Origin: Micromonosporaceae bacterium
GTDB lineage: Bacteria > Actinomycetota > Actinomycetes > Mycobacteriales > Micromonosporaceae
Length of the DNA: 9,983 bases
Direction: 5' to 3'
Assembly (NCBI GenBank): GCA_019690055.1
Contig: JADGGF010000125.1
Span: forward strand, 1 to 9,983
The translations under genes were made by a program, and so were the position numbers. Each line of letters starts with the position of its first letter. The stretch's first letter is position 1. The notes under the pieces were generated by a model that saw only the letters and a program-made list of their open reading frames with translations, had not been told where the DNA came from and made no database searches. Shown here one piece after another: positions 7,596 through 9,983 of this stretch.

Positions 7596-7650
7596 CCGCG
7601 TCGCTGGCTACCGGGCCCTCCCACGGATGAAGGAGGTGGTCCGGTCGGGT

Positions 7651-7656
7651 TAGGCT
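7651..7656 (+). promoter_or_regulatory. Candidate -10 element of the DUF7455 gene
   Basis: TAGGCT in the context GGTTAGGCT would start transcription near 7663 and leave a leader of about 105 nt. The same TTAGGCT heptamer precedes the helicase start at the far end of the window. The -35 region is poor. Confidence 0.4.
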
Positions 7657-7767
7657 CGGTGTGACTCGGCCGCCACCTCTGCCGGGAACGCGGTCAGTGG
7701 AGCCGATGTTGAGTGGTAAGTGGAGACCCCCCACGGACCACGACCAGCAGATGAGAAGGAGGAGGCG

Positions 7768-8016
7768 ATGACCCCCACCCTCACGCCGCCTGAGGCCACG
7801 GCTCCCCCGGCGGCCGAGGAGCGGTGCGACCGCTGCAATGCTGCGGGCAAGCTGCGGGTCGTCCTCGCGGGCGGCGGTGAGCTTGTCTTCTGCGGTCACC
7901 ACGCCAACAAGTACGCACCAGAGCTCGTCAAGATCGCGGTGGAGGCAGTCGCGGTACCGGGCTTCCAGTGGCGCGGCACCGACCTGACCCGCAACGCCGG
8001 CCCCCTGGCCGAGTAA
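7768..8016 (+). CDS. DUF7455 family small zinc-ribbon-like protein
   Basis: 82 residues. The conserved core is CDRCNAAGKLRVVLAGGGEL (20-39) followed by VFCGHHANKYAPELVK (40-55). Cys20, Cys23, Cys42 and His44 or His45 form a plausible zinc site. After it comes a short amphipathic segment ending GFQWRG. I recognise this as the actinobacterial DUF7455 family; no function is known to me. ATG 7768 is chosen over an in-frame GTG at 7720 because a strong, extended ribosome binding site (AAGGAGGAGG, 7756-7765) sits just upstream and residues before it do not look like the family. It ends in TAA and is followed by a strong hairpin, so it appears to be a monocistronic unit, suggesting high expression. 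It converges with the helicase gene. Confidence 0.93.
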   Translation: MTPTLTPPEATAPPAAEERCDRCNAAGKLRVVLAGGGELVFCGHHANKYAPELVKIAVEAVAVPGFQWRGTDLTRNAGPLAE

Positions 8017-8034
8017 ACGAGGCAGTACGACGTT

Positions 8035-8064
8035 CGACGGGCGCCCCGGAGTGGGCGCCCGTCG
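8035..8064 (+). terminator. Strong hairpin terminator of the DUF7455 gene
   Basis: CGACGGGCGCCC (8035-8046) and GGGCGCCCGTCG (8053-8064) form a perfect 12-bp GC-rich stem with a 6-nt loop (CGGAGT), beginning 18 nt after the TAA. It is followed by a weak T-containing run (TGTCTT). Because it lies in a convergent gap it may also stop transcription from the helicase side. Confidence 0.9.
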
Positions 8065-8084
8065 TGTCTTACGCGGCCTGAGCC

Positions 8085-8116
8085 GGGGGCGCCCGATGCC
8101 CCCCGCCGGGCCCGGC
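8085..8116. repeat. Second hairpin and palindrome in the convergent gap
   Basis: GGGGGC (8085-8090) pairs with GCCCCC (8098-8103) across a 7-nt loop, and GCCGGGCCCGGC (8105-8116) is a perfect 12-bp palindrome. They may act as back-up terminators between the convergent DUF7455 and helicase genes. Such runs are also expected by chance at this GC content. Confidence 0.35.
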
Positions 8117-8214
8117 CCCATCGAGTCCCAGACAGTGACGTTCAGGGCACGCCAGGCAGCCGACAGTGCCCCGGAAGTGACTTTCTGGACGGGCCGGGCC
8201 GCTGAGGGGGCCGG

Positions 8215-9927
8215 TCAGAGCGACTGGATGGCGGCGATGCGGGCCTCGAGCTGCTCGATCGTGGCCTGGGCACTGGCCGGCCCACCGCAGATCCGACGAA
8301 GCTCCGCGTGGATCTTGCCGTGCGGAATGCCGGTGCGGTGGTGGTGCGCCCCGACTAGGGCGTTGAGCTGCCGCCGCAGCATCAGGCGGCGTTCCCCGGG
8401 GCTGAGCGTCCGTGGCGGCGGAGGCGGGCTCCCCGCGGACGCGGAGGCAGCCGCCGCGGCCCGGCGGCGGTCCCGGGCGGCCTGCTCCGCCTGGCGGCGG
8501 GCCAGCAGCATGGCCACCTGCTCGGGGGTGAGCAGGCCGGGCAGGCCCAGGTACTCCTCTTCCTCGGGAGTACCCGCCTGCACAGGCAGGCCGAAGGTCG
8601 CCCCGTCGAAGATCACCTGGTCCAGCTCGGCAGTGGCCGAGAGCGCCTCGATGCCCTTGGTCAGCTCATCACTGGCCTGCTCCGTGCGCTGGGCTCGCTG
8701 CACCGCGTCGTCGTCGAAGCCCTCCCGCGCCTTCTTGACCCCCAGCACGTGGTCGCGCTGGGCCTCCATCTCGCTGGCCAGGCCGAGCAGCTGCGGCACG
8801 CTGGGCAGGAACACCGTCGCGGTCTCCCCTGGCCGCCGCACCCGGACGAACCGGCCGATGGCCTGGGCGAAGAACAGCGGCGTCGAGGCGCTCGTGGCGT
8901 AGACGCCCACCGCCAGGCGCGGAATGTCGACACCCTCGGACACCATGCGGACGGCCACCAGCCAGCGCTGGTTCGACGTCGAGAAGTCGGCGATCTTCTG
9001 GGAAGCCCCGGCGTCGTCGGAGAGCACCACGACCGGCTTCTCCCCGGTCAGCTCGGCCAGCAGGCGGGCGTACGCGCGGGCGGCCTTCTGGTCGGTGGCG
9101 ATCACCAGACCGCCGGCGTCGGGGATGTCGCCCGAGCGCAGCACCCGCAGCCGCGCGTCGGCTGCCCGCAGGACCTGCGGAATCCACTCACCCGACGGGT
9201 CCAGCGCGGTCCGCCACGCCTGGGCGATGACGTCCTGGGTGACCGGCTCGCCCAGCCGTACGGCCAGCTCCTCCCCGGCCGAGGTCCGCCACCGCGTCTC
9301 GCCCGAGTACGCCAGGAAGATCACCGGCCGCACCACGCCGTCGGCCAGGGCGTCGCCGTAGCCGTACGACGAGTCGGCCCGGGAGCGCAGCAGGCCGTCG
9401 GGGCCGCGTTCGTACGTGACGAACGGGATCGGGTTGTCGTCGGACCGGAACGGCGTACCGGTCAGCGACAGGCGACGGGTGGCGTGCTCGAACGCGATGC
9501 GGACGCCCTCGCCCCACGAGCGGGAGTGGCCGGCGTGGTGGATCTCGTCGAGGATGACCAGCGTGGAGCGGGCCATGGTCCGCCGGCGGTGCACCATGGG
9601 CGCGACCCCGACCTGGGCGTACGTGACCACGACCCCGCGAAAGTCGGAGGTGGTGTACCCGTCCGAGTTGCGGAACGTCGGGTCCAGCGGAATGCCGACG
9701 GCGGCCGCCGCCTTGGCCCACTGGTTCTTCAGGTGCTCGGTCGGGGTGACGACCGTGACCTGCGTGACCGTGCCGTCGGCGAGCAACTCCGCCGCGATCC
9801 GCAGGGCGAACGTCGTCTTGCCGGCCCCCGGGGTGGCGACAGCCAGGAAGTCCGTGTCCTTGCGCCGTAGGTACTCGACGAGTGCGCGCCGTTGCCAGGC
9901 CCGCAGCGACGGGAACGAGGCAGACAC
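8215..9927 (-). CDS. Superfamily 2 DEAD/DEAH-box helicase
   Basis: 570 residues. The N-terminal RecA-like domain has an upstream aromatic/Gln element RAWQRRALVEY (9-19), Walker A ATPGAGKTT (31-39), motif Ia TPTEHLKNQW (61-70), Walker B DEIHH (127-131) and motif III LTGTPFR (155-161). The second RecA-like domain has motif V RMVSEGVDIPR (327-337) and motif VI QAIGRFVRVRR (355-365) with arginine-finger candidates. This is a complete ATP-dependent helicase/translocase core of the ResIII/XPB-like type. The C-terminal 200 residues are not a nuclease or RNA-binding domain I recognise: an Ala/Arg-rich, probably coiled-coil stretch (about 470-495), a Pro-rich break (501-505), then a charged helical end. 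GTG 9927 is chosen by the motif-proximal start; no ribosome binding site is seen, and a -10-like TAGGCT ends 8 nt upstream, suggesting a nearly leaderless message. Repair or RNA roles cannot be separated. Confidence 0.93.
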   Translation of the reverse strand: MSASFPSLRAWQRRALVEYLRRKDTDFLAVATPGAGKTTFALRIAAELLADGTVTQVTVVTPTEHLKNQWAKAAAAVGIPLDPTFRNSDGYTTSDFRGVVVTYAQVGVAPMVHRRRTMARSTLVILDEIHHAGHSRSWGEGVRIAFEHATRRLSLTGTPFRSDDNPIPFVTYERGPDGLLRSRADSSYGYGDALADGVVRPVIFLAYSGETRWRTSAGEELAVRLGEPVTQDVIAQAWRTALDPSGEWIPQVLRAADARLRVLRSGDIPDAGGLVIATDQKAARAYARLLAELTGEKPVVVLSDDAGASQKIADFSTSNQRWLVAVRMVSEGVDIPRLAVGVYATSASTPLFFAQAIGRFVRVRRPGETATVFLPSVPQLLGLASEMEAQRDHVLGVKKAREGFDDDAVQRAQRTEQASDELTKGIEALSATAELDQVIFDGATFGLPVQAGTPEEEEYLGLPGLLTPEQVAMLLARRQAEQAARDRRRAAAAASASAGSPPPPPRTLSPGERRLMLRRQLNALVGAHHHRTGIPHGKIHAELRRICGGPASAQATIEQLEARIAAIQSL

Positions 9928-9935
9928 GGGGAGTC

Positions 9936-9941
9936 AGCCTA
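9936..9941 (-). promoter_or_regulatory. Candidate -10 element of the helicase gene
   Basis: TAGGCT on the minus strand, within TTAGGCT, ends 8 nt before GTG 9927. With a start of transcription at 9927-9929 the message would have essentially no leader, which fits the absence of a Shine-Dalgarno sequence. The remaining bases to the right edge show nothing further. Confidence 0.4.
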
Positions 9942-9983
9942 AGACCGCCGCCGACCCACCGGCCCCAACGACACGACCACTTT

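Larger units (their letters stand above)
7152..7767. other. 616-nt intergenic region between sigA and DUF7455
   Basis: No gene is supported. After the degenerate repeats there is an inverted repeat CAGTGC/GCACTG (7380-7385 / 7395-7400), another TCGGT/ACCGA (7410-7414 / 7423-7427), a palindrome TGCACGTGCA (7496-7505), an operator-like GTCAC-N6-GTGAC (7580-7595), and a candidate promoter at 7651-7656 for the downstream gene. Base composition is slightly less GC-rich than the coding regions. An open frame at 7314-7664 lacks homology I recognise and a ribosome binding site. Small RNA genes cannot be excluded. Confidence 0.6.

Noticed and set aside
7630..7637. Orphan perfect Shine-Dalgarno-like AAGGAGGT in the intergenic region
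   Set aside because: No start codon at a suitable distance opens a frame longer than a few codons, and it lies upstream of the candidate transcription start.
7314..7664. 116-codon plus-strand open frame (GTG start) in the gap after sigA
   Set aside because: No ribosome binding site at its start, Arg/Pro-rich out-of-frame style composition, no recognisable motif, and it runs through the candidate DUF7455 promoter.
7405..8121. 238-codon minus-strand open frame opposite DUF7455
   Set aside because: It is antisense to a recognised family gene and its strong terminator, and its composition is typical of GC-driven shadow frames.
8145..8171. GGGCAC/GTGCCC inverted repeat as a helicase terminator
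   Set aside because: A 6-bp stem with a 15-nt loop is too weak, and the neighbouring 12-bp hairpin is a better candidate for the convergent gap.
8749..9870. 373-codon plus-strand open frame antisense to the helicase
   Set aside because: The minus-strand frame has all SF2 helicase motifs; the plus frame is Gly/Arg/His-rich with no domain, as expected for a shadow.

Overview
The window is a very GC-rich chromosomal segment with dense coding, frequent GTG starts and several protein families largely confined to Actinobacteria (DUF3710, DUF3093, DUF4193, DUF7455, and a principal sigma factor with a long Ala/Lys/Asp-rich N-terminus). It is best explained as core chromosome of a high-GC actinomycete. 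A Micromonosporaceae-like organism is my guess from protein style, not something the sequence proves. I see no insertion sequence, tRNA, rRNA, CRISPR array, phage gene or toxin-antitoxin pair.

Layout, left to right: a DUF3710 gene (minus, running off the left edge) overlaps the end of dut (dUTPase, minus) by 4 nt. A short divergent region with two overlapping candidate -10 elements separates dut from a DUF3093 membrane protein gene (plus). Facing it is a two-gene minus-strand run: DUF4193 (small putative zinc-binding protein) followed by an unrecognised 302-residue protein with a hydrophobic core. A 380-nt divergent gap leads to a membrane-anchored LytR_C-domain protein (Cei-like, plus), which converges on an inositol-monophosphatase-family gene (minus). 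A 320-nt divergent gap carries the likely sigA promoter and a leader with a perfect hairpin. Then comes sigA (plus), a 616-nt non-coding gap with a degenerate repeat and small inverted repeats, a DUF7455 gene (plus) ending in a strong 12-bp hairpin terminator, and a convergent superfamily 2 helicase gene (minus).

Gene order and strands from DUF3710 to sigA match, as I recall it, the Mycobacterium tuberculosis block Rv2696c-dut-Rv2698-Rv2699c-Rv2700-suhB-ppgK-sigA. There are two differences: there is no ppgK between the phosphatase and sigA, and there is an extra gene between DUF3093 and DUF4193. The products cover nucleotide-pool sanitation (dUTPase), phosphoinositol or other phosphate-ester hydrolysis, cell-envelope integrity, basal transcription, and a DNA/RNA helicase. 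They look like neighbouring housekeeping units rather than one pathway. I found no convincing undescribed multi-gene system. The items most worth a second look are the shared-TA divergent promoter, the sigA leader hairpin, the repeat after sigA, the intragenic 11-bp inverted repeat, and the unrecognised 302-residue protein.
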